Shown here in pieces: positions 1-6,783 of a DNA stretch of 8,270 nucleotides. A program made the position numbers and the translations under genes. The stretch spans positions 1 to 8,270 of the forward strand of contig JABGUA010000050.1 in the NCBI GenBank assembly GCA_018646825.1, read 5' to 3'. The notes beneath the pieces were generated by a model. The model saw only the letters and a program-made list of their open reading frames with translations, was not told where the DNA came from and did no database searches. The DNA comes from Piscirickettsiaceae bacterium. GTDB taxonomy: Bacteria; Pseudomonadota; Gammaproteobacteria; Nitrosococcales; Methylophagaceae. Every line of letters begins with the position of its first letter. The stretch's first letter is position 1.

Positions 1-892
1 CCTCTGCGGGCGCTAGGGCATTAATTGCGAAACGCGCCGGGTCCTCATCCCACATAATAATATCGACACGTTCGCCGGCTAACTCATTCGTAACCGCCTG
101 TACACGTGAACCACGCATACCAACACAGGCACCGACAGGGTCGATCCTTGATTCCAAGGCGTGAACAGCAATTTTGGCACGTAACCCAGGATCTCGTGCT
201 GCACCTTTGACTTCAATCAAGCCATCGCTTATTTCTGGCACTTCTAATTTGAACAGTTCAATTAATAGTTCTGGTGCAACACGGCTGATAATAAGCTGTG
301 GACCACGTCCTTCTGGACGAATTTCTTTTAAATAGCCGCGAACTCGGTCACCAGTGCGGAAACTCTCTCTCGGGACCATTTCTTCACGCGGGATAAGAGC
401 TTCAGCATTACCGCCTAAATCTAATGTCACGTTACCGCGCTCTACGCGTTTAACTGTACCACCGACCATTTGGCCTAATTTTTCCTGATATTGCTCGACG
501 ACTTGTGCGCGCTCTGCTTCGCGCACCTTCTGAACGATCACTTGCTTAGCTGTTTGCGCTGCAATCCTACCGAACTCAACTGAATCCATTGGTTCACGGA
601 TATAATCGCCTACTTCTATATCGCTTTGTTTTTCTCGTGCTTGAGATAATGTTAATTGCGCTTCAGGCTCTTCTAACTCTTCTTCGCTATCTTCAACAAC
701 CAACCATTGACGGAATGTTTCGTAGTCGCCTGTTTCACGGTCAATTTCAACATGTGCATCTAATTCGATATCATGCTTTTTACACGTCGCCATCGCAAGT
801 GCTGCTTCTATCGCATTGAAAATAACCGCTTTACTGACTCCTTTTTCATTAGAGACAGCATCTACAACTAGCAAAATTTCTTTATTGTTCAT
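1..892 (-). CDS. nusA: Transcription termination/antitermination factor NusA, N-terminal 297 residues (3' end outside window)
   Basis: NusA binds RNA polymerase and nascent RNA, and controls pausing, intrinsic termination and antitermination. The ATG is at 890-892, preceded by GAGG with 5-nt spacing. The protein starts MNNKEILLVVDAVSNEKGV, typical of the RNAP-binding NusA N-terminal domain (about residues 1-130). An S1 RNA-binding domain follows (about 138-202, with LGGNAEALIPREEM and the acidic/basic pattern usual there), then the start of the first KH domain, with VGACVGMRGSRVQAV carrying the GxxG loop near residues 258-261. The frame stays open to base 1, so roughly 200 residues (rest of KH1, KH2, acidic repeats) lie outside; E. 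coli NusA is about 495 aa. It lies 72 nt after rimP on the same strand, the conserved rimP-nusA-infB order, so infB is expected beyond the left edge. Identification is essentially certain. Confidence 0.97.
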   Translation of the reverse strand, partial: MNNKEILLVVDAVSNEKGVSKAVIFNAIEAALAMATCKKHDIELDAHVEIDRETGDYETFRQWLVVEDSEEELEEPEAQLTLSQAREKQSDIEVGDYIREPMDSVEFGRIAAQTAKQVIVQKVREAERAQVVEQYQEKLGQMVGGTVKRVERGNVTLDLGGNAEALIPREEMVPRESFRTGDRVRGYLKEIRPEGRGPQLIISRVAPELLIELFKLEVPEISDGLIEVKGAARDPGLRAKIAVHALESRIDPVGACVGMRGSRVQAVTNELAGERVDIIMWDEDPARFAINALAPAE

Positions 893-964
893 TTCAACCT
901 CAATGGCCTTATCCAGCAGCCCTAAACTATTTGTACATTTCTATTAACCGCTAATAATAACTTT

Positions 965-1411
965 TTAAGCAACAAGTCTCGCTTTAGCCAGCTTTGTTAA
1001 TGGTAAGTCGTACAATTCCCCATCTACATCAATCACGATATTACCGTCAATAAACCCATGCAATTGACCTTTAAAATTGCGGCGGCCTTGAACTGGTAAT
1101 TTCATTGCTATTTTTGCCTCAGCACCGATAAACCGTTCAAAATCTCTCTGTTTAAACAACGGCCGGTCGAAACCTGGCGATGATACTTCTAGTGAATAAG
1201 CAGAGCTAATCGGATCTTCAACTTCTAGAATCCCGCTGACCTGATGGCTAACCCGTTCACAATCTTCGATCGAGATACCTTGCTCGGCATCAATATAAAT
1301 ACGAAGCACAGTGTCGCGCCCATTCTTTATATACTCTACGCCCACAAGCATATAACCGAGCGATTCGATCGGTGCTTCTACTAATATCTCTATTTGATCA
1401 CTTACAGCCAT
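965..1411 (-). CDS. rimP: Ribosome maturation factor RimP
   Basis: RimP is a cytoplasmic factor for 30S subunit assembly. The 148-residue product matches the family's usual length (E. coli 150). It has an N-terminal alpha/beta domain (about 1-82) containing LRIYIDAEQGISIEDCERVS and the signature YSLEVSSPGFDRPL near 72-85. A C-terminal small beta-barrel (SH3-like) domain follows (about 86-148), ending LPLTKLAKARLVA. I chose ATG 1409-1411 rather than the in-frame GTG at 1415-1417: the GTG is itself part of AGGTGAT, which pairs with the 16S 3' end and places AGG 5 nt before the ATG. The RBS directly follows the U tract of a terminator-like hairpin (1420-1441), so any RNA ending there lacks the rimP start. 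nusA follows after 72 nt. Confidence 0.95.
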   Translation of the reverse strand: MAVSDQIEILVEAPIESLGYMLVGVEYIKNGRDTVLRIYIDAEQGISIEDCERVSHQVSGILEVEDPISSAYSLEVSSPGFDRPLFKQRDFERFIGAEAKIAMKLPVQGRRNFKGQLHGFIDGNIVIDVDGELYDLPLTKLAKARLVA

Positions 1412-1419
1412 AATCACCT

Positions 1420-1441
1420 AAAAAAAAAGGGCCCTCGGCCC
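1420..1441 (-). terminator. Intrinsic terminator/attenuator directly before rimP RBS
   Basis: On the minus strand the sequence reads GGGCC-GAG-GGCCC followed by nine T's: a 5-bp all-GC stem, 3-nt loop and U tract. The U tract runs straight into the AGGTGAT ribosome binding site of rimP, leaving only about 8 nt before the start codon. It is the second of two tandem hairpins in this leader. The structure is seen directly; a role as attenuator is inferred. Confidence 0.75.
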
Positions 1442-1454
1442 AAATTCAATTTCC

Positions 1455-1481
1455 ACAAAAACGAAAACCCCATATAGGGGT
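1455..1481 (-). terminator. First intrinsic terminator in the tRNA-rimP leader
   Basis: Minus-strand ACCCC-TATAT-GGGGT (5-bp stem, 5-nt loop, 1467-1481) is followed by TTTCGTTTTTG (1455-1466), a slightly interrupted U tract. It lies 26 nt upstream of a second terminator-like hairpin. Together they probably limit transcription from the tRNA promoter into rimP-nusA, as terminators do after metY in E. coli. Confidence 0.65.
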
Positions 1482-1487
1482 CCTGTC

Positions 1488-1499
1488 ATTGTTAACAAT
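1488..1499. repeat. Perfect 12-bp palindrome in the rimP leader
   Basis: ATTGTTAACAAT is an exact palindrome placed 6 bp upstream of the first terminator hairpin (minus-strand sense). The half-site ATTGTTAAC recurs once at 1804-1812, just past the tRNA 3' end. It could be a binding site for a dimeric regulator or chance in AT-rich DNA; no known operator is matched. Confidence 0.35.
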
Positions 1500-1584
1500 A
1501 TTAATGTCTAAACATATCAGCCATCACTACTGTTTTACCAATGGGTCACGTCGTTTTCCACTACATGCCCTATTTATCCCGCTC

Positions 1585-1614
1585 ATTCTAACAAATCTAT
1601 TTTGATAAAGGCAA
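1585..1614 (-). promoter_or_regulatory. Candidate sigma-70 promoter for rimP-nusA
   Basis: Minus-strand TTGCCT (1609-1614, 4/6 to the -35 consensus) and TAGAAT (1585-1590, 5/6 to the -10) are separated by 18 bp. A start near 1578 would give a leader of about 165 nt containing both terminator hairpins. The surrounding 1482-1815 stretch is AT-rich and holds no credible open frame, so an internal promoter is plausible; this match alone is modest. Confidence 0.35.
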
Positions 1615-1779
1615 ATATATATACCTTGAAATCACTCACCTTTTTCTAGCTTCAGTTTCATGTAAAACAAGAGAAGTACCTTAATATCATATTGACGGCG
1701 TAACACTATCAAACCGTATTAGAAAATACAGCCAACTCTTTCAATTTAATGGGGGGTTATTTCCAGGTTTTTTTGCTAG

Positions 1780-1803
1780 CTACACTGCCTTACTTGAGTG
1801 TAG
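1780..1803 (-). other. Hairpin just downstream of the initiator tRNA
   Basis: CTACACT and AGTGTAG form an exact 7-bp stem with a 10-nt loop, 12 nt past the tRNA CCA end. It is not followed by a U tract on the minus strand (the next run is A's), so it is not a standard terminator. It may help 3' end processing of the tRNA precursor or block exonucleases; function is inferred. Confidence 0.45.
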
Positions 1804-1815
1804 ATTGTTAACCGT

Positions 1816-1892
<77 letters not shown>

Positions 1893-1907
1893 CCGGTTAA
1901 GTAAAAA

Positions 1908-1936
1908 ATTATACTAAACTGGTGCAGTTCCTGCAA
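1908..1936 (-). promoter_or_regulatory. Sigma-70 promoter of the initiator tRNA operon
   Basis: A consensus TATAAT (-10, 1908-1913) lies 17 bp from TTGCAG (-35, 1931-1936; TTG matches, the last three bases do not). The -35 ends one base past the ntrC stop codon (1938-1940), so no spacer or terminator separates ntrC from this promoter. The expected start near 1901 gives a leader of about 9 nt before the tRNA, normal for tRNA genes. Confidence 0.7.
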
Positions 1937-1937
1937 G

Positions 1938-3332
1938 CTATTTATCACTTCCTTTTAATTTACGCGTTAGGGTGTTTCTACCCCACCCTAATAGCTTGGC
2001 TGCTTCTTGGCGTTTGCCTGCTGTTTTCTCTAAAGCCACTTCCATTAATAGCTGCTCTACTTCTGGAACCACTTCAGCTAAAACACCTTCTTCACCCGTT
2101 AAGGCTTTCTGAGCGGCCCATTGCTTAAACAGCATTTGCCAATTACCTGTCCCCTGTTGGCCGCTGACAATATCACTCGTCAGCTCATTCGGTAAGTCAT
2201 CCATTTCGACCATCGTTGCGGGTGACATGACCGTTAACCAGCGACACGTGTTTTCCAATTGTCTTACATTACCAGGCCAGGGTAATTGACTTAAATAACG
2301 TTCCACTTCAGATGACAGACTTTTGACCTGTACTGATAATTCTTTTGCGGCCTTGCTTAAGAAATAATTTGCTAAGGCAGGCACATCTTCTCGGCGTTCA
2401 CGCAATGCCGGACTCTGAATACGAATAACATTTAGGCGGTGGAATAAATCTTCTCGAAACTCGCCACGCTCGACTAAACGCTCTAAATTCTGATGAGTTG
2501 CTGCTACGATCCGGACATCACACCTGACTGAGCTATGGCCGCCGACACGGAAAAACTCACCATCAGATAGTACTCTCAGTAATCGTGTTTGAAGATCCAA
2601 TGGCATATCGCCAATTTCATCTAAGAATAGTGTGCCACCATCAGCTTGTTCAAACCGGCCTTTTCGTGCTGCATGTGCACCGGTGAACGCCCCTTTTTCA
2701 TGGCCAAATAGTTCTGACTCCATTAATTCTTTTGGAATCGCCGCCATATTTAAAGCTATAAATGGATTCGTCGCTCTAGGGCTATGCTTGTGCAAGGCAT
2801 TGGCAATCAGTTCCTTCCCCGTCCCTGATTCGCCATTAATTAAAACTGTAATATTAGAACGTGATAAACGACCAATCGCTCTAAACACTTCTTGCATTGC
2901 TGGTGCTTCACCAATAATTTCCGTACCAATGTTGACCGGCTCTTCTTCAACTGGGGTGTTTTCTTGGTGATGTACAATTGCTCTTCGCACAAGCTCAACC
3001 GCTTCATCAACATCGAACGGTTTTGGCAAATATTCGAATGCCCCACCCTCATAGACTGAGACTGCACTGTCTAAATCCGAATAAGCAGTCATAATGATAA
3101 TCGGTAGCTTAGGTGCGATTTGTTTAATTTCTGACATCAATTGAAGGCCATCAATACCAGGCATTCGGATATCACTGACAAGAACATCAGGGCGACTATT
3201 CTCTAATTCATCGATGACGCTATTACCATCTTCAAACGCACGAACAGTAATACCTTCAGCTTGCATGGCTTTTTCTAACACCCACCGGATTGAACGATCA
3301 TCATCCACAATCCATACATTTGCTTTATTCAC
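1938..3332 (-). CDS. ntrC: Nitrogen regulation response regulator NtrC (NR-I), sigma-54 activator
   Basis: NtrC is phosphorylated by NtrB under nitrogen limitation and drives sigma-54 promoters such as glnA. The 464-residue product (E. coli 469) has a receiver domain (1-120: acidic cluster D10-D12, phospho-acceptor D54 in SDIRMPG, K104 in PKPF). The AAA+ domain (about 138-370) has Walker A GESGTGKE at 167-174, the sigma-54-contacting GAFTGA at 214-219 and Walker B TLFLDEIGD at 234-242. The Fis-type helix-turn-helix is at about 433-460 (KRQEAAKLLGWGRNTLTRKLK). I place the start at GTG 3330-3332, giving the family-like N-terminus (V)NKANVWIVDDD; GGAG precedes it with 7-nt spacing. A longer frame to 3401 adds 23 residues with no homologous counterpart. 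It overlaps ntrB by 8 nt, implying coupled translation. Confidence 0.97.
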   Translation of the reverse strand: MNKANVWIVDDDRSIRWVLEKAMQAEGITVRAFEDGNSVIDELENSRPDVLVSDIRMPGIDGLQLMSEIKQIAPKLPIIIMTAYSDLDSAVSVYEGGAFEYLPKPFDVDEAVELVRRAIVHHQENTPVEEEPVNIGTEIIGEAPAMQEVFRAIGRLSRSNITVLINGESGTGKELIANALHKHSPRATNPFIALNMAAIPKELMESELFGHEKGAFTGAHAARKGRFEQADGGTLFLDEIGDMPLDLQTRLLRVLSDGEFFRVGGHSSVRCDVRIVAATHQNLERLVERGEFREDLFHRLNVIRIQSPALRERREDVPALANYFLSKAAKELSVQVKSLSSEVERYLSQLPWPGNVRQLENTCRWLTVMSPATMVEMDDLPNELTSDIVSGQQGTGNWQMLFKQWAAQKALTGEEGVLAEVVPEVEQLLMEVALEKTAGKRQEAAKLLGWGRNTLTRKLKGSDK

Positions 3333-4374
3333 TGGCTCGCTCCAAAGGGAAAACAACTGAAAACACGGTATGACCCGGTTGGCTAATACAACTAATTGCA
3401 CCTTGATTGCGACTGACCAGACTCTGACAGATATACAAGCCTAACCCAGTCCCTTCAGGTCTTCCTGTCACTAGAGGGTAAAACATACTTTCTTGCAATG
3501 AGGCTGGGATACCATGTCCATCGTCGATGATGTCGATACCGGCTGCGACGCGATAACGATGGTTATCAATTTTGGCATGACGCTTAATTCTGGTCTTGAG
3601 AATAATTTTTCCTACACCATTCATTGCTTGTACCGCATTACGTACTAGGTTTAAGAATATTTGTACCAGCTGATCAAGGTCGACTTCTAACTCAGGAATA
3701 CTCGGATCATAATCAGCCTGAAATACCAGTCGTTCATCCACCTCTACTTTCACTAGCTGACGTACACGTTGTAAAACTTCGTGGATATTGACCTGTGTTT
3801 TTTCACTTTGTTGATGCGGACCTAGCATGCTGGCCATTAAGTTTTGTAAGCGATCTGCCTCGCTGATAATAATGCCGGTATATTCTTTTAATTCATCCGA
3901 TTCAAGCTGACGCTCCAATAGCTGTGCTGCACCTCTCAGGCCACCCAATGGGTTTTTTATTTCATGTGCTAATCCACGTACGACTTGTTGTTGGGCATGC
4001 AGGCTTTCATCCCGGCTAATACGATGTTTATTATCCAGTTGGAAAAATTCTAATAAAATCGATTGTTCTTGATCATTCGCTTCTAACAACTTAATAGCAC
4101 AATCAACCGTAATTTCCCCTGTCGATGGGATATAAAGTTTCACTTCTCTTTTAATCAGCTCTTGCCCTGTTTGTTGCACTTTAGTCAGGCTAACAAACAA
4201 ATTATCTTCACCCGGCAGAATAGTTTGGAATGGAATCAATTCGGCTTGGCGCTGACTAATATCAAATAATACTTCAGCCGCGGCATTAATAAACTTCACT
4301 TTGAAGCTTTCGTCTAAAATGACAATAGCACTGGCTAAGTTTTCGACTATATTTTGGTAAGAAGTTTGGGTCAT
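3325..4374 (-). CDS. ntrB: Nitrogen regulation sensor histidine kinase/phosphatase NtrB (NR-II)
   Basis: NtrB is a cytosolic kinase that phosphorylates NtrC when nitrogen is scarce and dephosphorylates it when PII is bound. The product is 349 residues, the same as E. coli GlnL, with no membrane segment. It has an N-terminal PAS domain (about 5-115) and a dimerisation/phosphoacceptor region with H137 in GLAHEIKNPLGG. The ATP-binding domain (about 195-346) has an N box NLVRNAVQA at 242-250, G1 box DDGHGIP at 284-290 and G2 box GTGLGL at 308-313. The ATG (4372-4374) is preceded by AGGGA a few bases upstream. A sigma-54-type promoter lies about 43 nt upstream and an NtrC site further up, suggesting autoregulation. 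The stop overlaps the ntrC start in GTGAATAA. Confidence 0.97.
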   Translation of the reverse strand: MTQTSYQNIVENLASAIVILDESFKVKFINAAAEVLFDISQRQAELIPFQTILPGEDNLFVSLTKVQQTGQELIKREVKLYIPSTGEITVDCAIKLLEANDQEQSILLEFFQLDNKHRISRDESLHAQQQVVRGLAHEIKNPLGGLRGAAQLLERQLESDELKEYTGIIISEADRLQNLMASMLGPHQQSEKTQVNIHEVLQRVRQLVKVEVDERLVFQADYDPSIPELEVDLDQLVQIFLNLVRNAVQAMNGVGKIILKTRIKRHAKIDNHRYRVAAGIDIIDDGHGIPASLQESMFYPLVTGRPEGTGLGLYICQSLVSRNQGAISCISQPGHTVFSVVFPLERASE

Positions 4375-4414
4375 TATTCCCTGCTATATCCGACAGCAAT
4401 TGTATATTTAATCA

Positions 4415-4432
4415 GAGCAATAAATGCTCCAA
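4415..4432 (-). promoter_or_regulatory. Sigma-54 (-24/-12) promoter for ntrBC
   Basis: Minus-strand TTGGAGCATTTATTGCTC has the invariant GG (4429-4430) and GC (4417-4418) separated by exactly 10 bp, with TTGG and TTGC blocks matching the -24/-12 consensus. A start near 4405 leaves a leader of about 30 nt before the ntrB ATG. The NtrC site at 4560-4576 is centred about 163 bp upstream, a workable enhancer distance. Confidence 0.7.
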
Positions 4433-4465
4433 GTTATCACCTCGACCGTGATATAAATATTATTT

Positions 4466-4494
4466 GTTATAAAACAACTGCTTATGGAAGTTAA
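4466..4494 (-). promoter_or_regulatory. Weak sigma-70 promoter candidate upstream of ntrB
   Basis: TTAACT (4489-4494, 4/6) and TATAAC (4466-4471, 5/6) are 17 bp apart on the minus strand. It could provide basal ntrBC expression before NtrC activation, but in this AT-rich stretch such matches occur easily. Confidence 0.3.
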
Positions 4495-4506
4495 GTTTGC
4501 ATCAGA

Positions 4507-4534
4507 AGTGTGCAACTACGCCTAGTAATGCACT
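4507..4534. repeat. Imperfect 28-bp dyad between NtrC site and ntrB promoter
   Basis: Outer arms AGTG/CACT and inner arms ACTA/TAGT are symmetric about a CGCC centre, with mismatches and G-T pairs between. It lies between the NtrC site and the sigma-54 promoter, where a DNA-bending or repressor protein might bind. No known operator is recognised. Confidence 0.3.
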
Positions 4535-4559
4535 GTTTGTATTCTATTAGATTTATTGG

Positions 4560-4576
4560 TGCACCACAATGGTGCG
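4560..4576 (+). promoter_or_regulatory. NtrC binding site upstream of ntrBC
   Basis: TGCACCACAATGGTGCG is a near-perfect 17-bp dyad matching the NtrC consensus TGCACCA-N3-TGGTGCA at 13 of 14 defined positions. It lies between the broken DUF4124 gene and ntrB. It may be an enhancer for the sigma-54 promoter at 4415-4432 or, as at E. coli glnLp, a site of repression. Confidence 0.8.
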
Positions 4577-4627
4577 AAGACAGTTCACTTGATGTAAACC
4601 AGAGAAGCCCAATTCGCTTAATTACTG

Positions 4628-5208
4628 TTAATCGAGGCTATTTTTGTTAGAGGCGGTGACAAGTGATCCAGTAGATTGACCATTTTGGGCTACCGAATTT
4701 CGGTGCATATGAAATAAGACAGATTTACTGGCCTTTATTACTTTACCCTTTTTATTTACAACTGAAACGGTCAAAATATGGCTGCCACGCTCGATATTTT
4801 GAAAGGTATAAGATAAGCCCGTCTGTGGCTCACCCACTTTTTTACCATCTAATTTAAACTGCACTTTGTCAGCCCTATTGACATTGAGTTCGGGCTGAAC
4901 AGAAACAGATGCCGTTAAAACACCGCCACCGGTCCAAATACTTTGGTTCTGCTCGGGTGACGTAATACTAATTTTATACTTTGGCTTTTGAGATCGTTAC
5001 CTTCTTCTACTGGTTCTGGCATCGCTTCAACTGGTAAAACAGGGATTGGTGCAGCTTCGTAGGTTGGTAGTTCTTCTAACTCTATTAACTCAGCTTTATT
5101 ATTAGGCTCATCCGTAAAGGTAACATTACCGTCCCGATCTATTGAACGATATATGTCAGCCTGTAAACTAAAAGGCAACAGTAATAGGAGTAATAAAGGA
5201 ATTCTCAT
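4628..5208 (-). pseudogene. Secreted DUF4124-domain protein, split by a 1-nt frameshift
   Basis: Function unknown; DUF4124 proteins are often found between glnA and ntrB in gammaproteobacteria. The first part (ATG 5206-5208) has a signal peptide MRIPLLLLLLLPFSLQA with no lipobox cysteine, then the DUF4124 core DIYRSIDRDGNVTFTDEP, then a Pro/Glu-rich linker. That frame ends early at 4915. The sequence continues in another frame from about 4988 to the stop at 4628, giving YKISITSPEQNQSIW and a beta-rich Ig-like domain (KVQFKLDGKKVGEPQTGLSY, then GSHILTVSVVNKKGKVI). The second frame is closed upstream by TAA at 4997-4999, so the switch must lie between 4915 and 4999. One extra A in the AAAA run (plus-strand T's 4986-4989) would restore a single product of about 193 residues. 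It may be a real mutation or a homopolymer sequencing error. An earlier in-frame TTG (5254-5256) is less likely as start because it sits in the glnA terminator. Confidence 0.8.
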
Positions 5209-5254
5209 ACTCGAATCATCGGCCAGCTTATTCTCTTTCGCAAGCACAATAGAC

Positions 5255-5280
5255 AAAAAAATGCCCCCTTACGGAGGCAT
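5255..5280 (-). terminator. Intrinsic terminator of glnA
   Basis: On the minus strand an 8-bp stem ATGCCTCC/GGGGGCAT (one U-G wobble) encloses a GTAA loop, a GNRA tetraloop, and is followed by seven T's. It begins 28 nt past the glnA stop. It should uncouple glnA from the DUF4124-ntrBC genes, like the terminator between glnA and glnL in E. coli; some readthrough may feed the downstream genes. Confidence 0.85.
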
Positions 5281-5308
5281 TTTATATCACTAGTTCGTTA
5301 CTAAACGC

Positions 5309-6718
5309 TTACACGCTGTAGTACATATCAAACTCAGCGGGGTGCGTCTCCATACGTAAACGTGTGACTTCTTCCATTTTCAATTCAATAAAAGCATCGA
5401 TCATGTCATCAGTGAATACACCACCGTCTTTTAAGAAATCACGATCTTCGCTTAATGCATCTAATGCTTGATCTAAAGAGTAGCAAACTTGTGGAATTGC
5501 TGCTTCTTCTTCAGGTGGTAAGTCATATAGATCTTTATCCATCGCGTCACCAGGGTGAATCTTGTTTTTAATCCCGTCAAGACCCGCCATCAATAAAGCA
5601 GAGAACGCTAAATATGGATTCGCAGTAGAATCAGGGAAACGAACTTCGATACGACGACCTTTAGGATTGTTAACAAAAGGGATACGAATTGATGCGCTAC
5701 GGTTACGTGCAGAATAAGCCAACATAATCGGCGCTTCAAAACCTGGCACTAAACGTTTATAACTATTTGTAGATGAGTTAGTAAAAGCATTTAAAGCTTT
5801 AGCATGTTTAATGACACCACCAATGTAATACAAGGCTGTTTCTGATAAACCACCATATTTATTGCCTGCAAATAGGTTTTCGCCATCTTTAAAAATCGAC
5901 ATATGGACGTGCATACCATTACCGTTATCACCCACAATCGGTTTCGGCATGAAAGTCGCTGTTTTACCATATGCATGTGCCACATTGTGAACGACATATT
6001 TAAGTTGTTGCACTTCATCGGCTTTTTTCACTAACGTATTGAACTTGGCACCAATTTCACATTGGCCCGCAGTAGCAACTTCGTGATGATGTACTTCGGT
6101 GACTTGACCCATTTCTTCTAAGGTCAAGCACATTGCAGAACGGATATCTTGTAATGAATCAACTGGAGGCACAGGGAAGTAACCACCTTTGACACCTGGG
6201 CGATGGCCTTTATTACCATCAGCAAAGACTTTTTCAGTATTCCAAGCTGATTCATCAGAATCAATTTTGAAAAAAGAACCTGCCATCGTGCTGCCCCAAC
6301 GGACATCATCTAACACGAAAAATTCATTTTCAGGGCCAAAATAGGCAGCATCACCGATACCTGCTGCTTGCATATGTGCTTCAGCACGATGTGCAACACT
6401 ACGTGGGTCACGTTCATAACCTTGCATCGTGGCTGGCTCAATAACGTCACAGCTAATAATTAACGTGTTGTCATCCATGAATGGATCCATCACTGCTGTA
6501 GTTGGATCTGGCATCAAAATCATATCTGATTCATTAATGCCTTTCCAACCAGCTACTGATGAACCGTCAAACATATTTCCTTCAACGAAGGTGTCTTCAT
6601 CAATAGAATGCGCAGGGTAAGAAACATGCTGCTCTTTACCCAGCGAATCAGTGAAACGGAAATCAACAAAGCTGACATCCTCATCTTTAATCATTTGAAG
6701 CACTTTTTCGACAGACAT
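5309..6718 (-). CDS. glnA: Type I glutamine synthetase (GSI-beta)
   Basis: GlnA makes glutamine from glutamate, ammonia and ATP in the cytosol as a dodecamer. The 469-residue length equals E. coli GlnA. Conserved elements include NMFDGSSVAGW (D51), the metal-binding FGPENEFF (E130, E132), HHEVATAGQCEIG (E213, E221), GNGMHVHMS (H270), R340 in SARNRSASIRIP and RRIEVRFPD (E358, R360). DKDLYDLPPEE carries the adenylylation tyrosine Y398, so activity should be tuned by GlnE. ATG 6716-6718 is the start: an in-frame TTG at 6731-6733 is part of the TTGGAG ribosome binding site, GGAG lying 9 nt before the ATG. Upstream DNA holds two NtrC sites, an IHF site and a sigma-54 promoter. A terminator follows the stop. 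Confidence 0.98.
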   Translation of the reverse strand: MSVEKVLQMIKDEDVSFVDFRFTDSLGKEQHVSYPAHSIDEDTFVEGNMFDGSSVAGWKGINESDMILMPDPTTAVMDPFMDDNTLIISCDVIEPATMQGYERDPRSVAHRAEAHMQAAGIGDAAYFGPENEFFVLDDVRWGSTMAGSFFKIDSDESAWNTEKVFADGNKGHRPGVKGGYFPVPPVDSLQDIRSAMCLTLEEMGQVTEVHHHEVATAGQCEIGAKFNTLVKKADEVQQLKYVVHNVAHAYGKTATFMPKPIVGDNGNGMHVHMSIFKDGENLFAGNKYGGLSETALYYIGGVIKHAKALNAFTNSSTNSYKRLVPGFEAPIMLAYSARNRSASIRIPFVNNPKGRRIEVRFPDSTANPYLAFSALLMAGLDGIKNKIHPGDAMDKDLYDLPPEEEAAIPQVCYSLDQALDALSEDRDFLKDGGVFTDDMIDAFIELKMEEVTRLRMETHPAEFDMYYSV

Positions 6719-6754
6719 TAAACTTTTCTCCAATTTAAAAATTACTGTGAGTTG

Positions 6755-6770
6755 TGAGATAACAATCTCA
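6755..6770 (-). other. Hairpin near the 5' end of the glnA leader
   Basis: TGAGAT-TGTT-ATCTCA is an exact 6-bp stem with a 4-nt loop. It would begin about 5 nt from the predicted sigma-54 transcript start (about 6774), so it may cap the mRNA 5' end against decay. No U tract follows directly. Its role is inferred. Confidence 0.4.
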
Positions 6771-6783
6771 TTCTAGACTGCAT

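Noticed and set aside
589..819. Open frame of 76 codons on the plus strand
   Set aside because: It lies antisense inside nusA and shows no domain or credible RBS; the nusA frame explains the sequence.
1923..1935. TGCAG-TTC-CTGCA hairpin as an ntrC terminator
   Set aside because: Only a 5-bp stem, and the T run on the minus strand is about 17 nt away and belongs to the tRNA promoter region; it overlaps the -35 instead.
1922..2128. Hydrophobic 68-codon plus-strand frame resembling a membrane peptide
   Set aside because: It is the antisense of the ntrC DNA-binding domain; the leucine-rich look comes from reading Lys/Glu/Gln codons backwards.
2632..2970. Plus-strand frame of 112 codons
   Set aside because: Antisense to the conserved AAA+ domain of ntrC, with no family resemblance of its own. 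The frames at 6429-6620 and 7564-7818 (plus) and 2840-3067, 5791-6018 and 6124-6309 (minus) are rejected for the same reason.
3333..3401. 23-residue N-terminal extension of NtrC
   Set aside because: It overlaps the end of ntrB, has no counterpart in NtrC, and the GTG at 3330-3332 has a good RBS and gives the family start.
4415..4429. GAGCA/TGCTC inverted repeat read as a terminator upstream of ntrB
   Set aside because: Short stem with no U tract on either strand; the bases are better explained as the -24/-12 blocks of a sigma-54 promoter.
4915..4999. Programmed -1 frameshift joining the two DUF4124 frames
   Set aside because: The slip site CTC AAA AGC is not a standard X XXY YYZ heptamer and I see no strong downstream stem; an indel in the A run is simpler.
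6719..6733. TTG start giving five extra residues on GlnA
   Set aside because: The TTGGAG is the ribosome binding site for the ATG at 6716-6718, which gives the exact 469-residue family length.
6752..6770. Lac-operator look-alike (TTGTGAG followed by ATAACAAT) before glnA
   Set aside because: The spacing is three bases short of the lac operator and there is no lac context; it is better read as the TGAGAT/ATCTCA hairpin.
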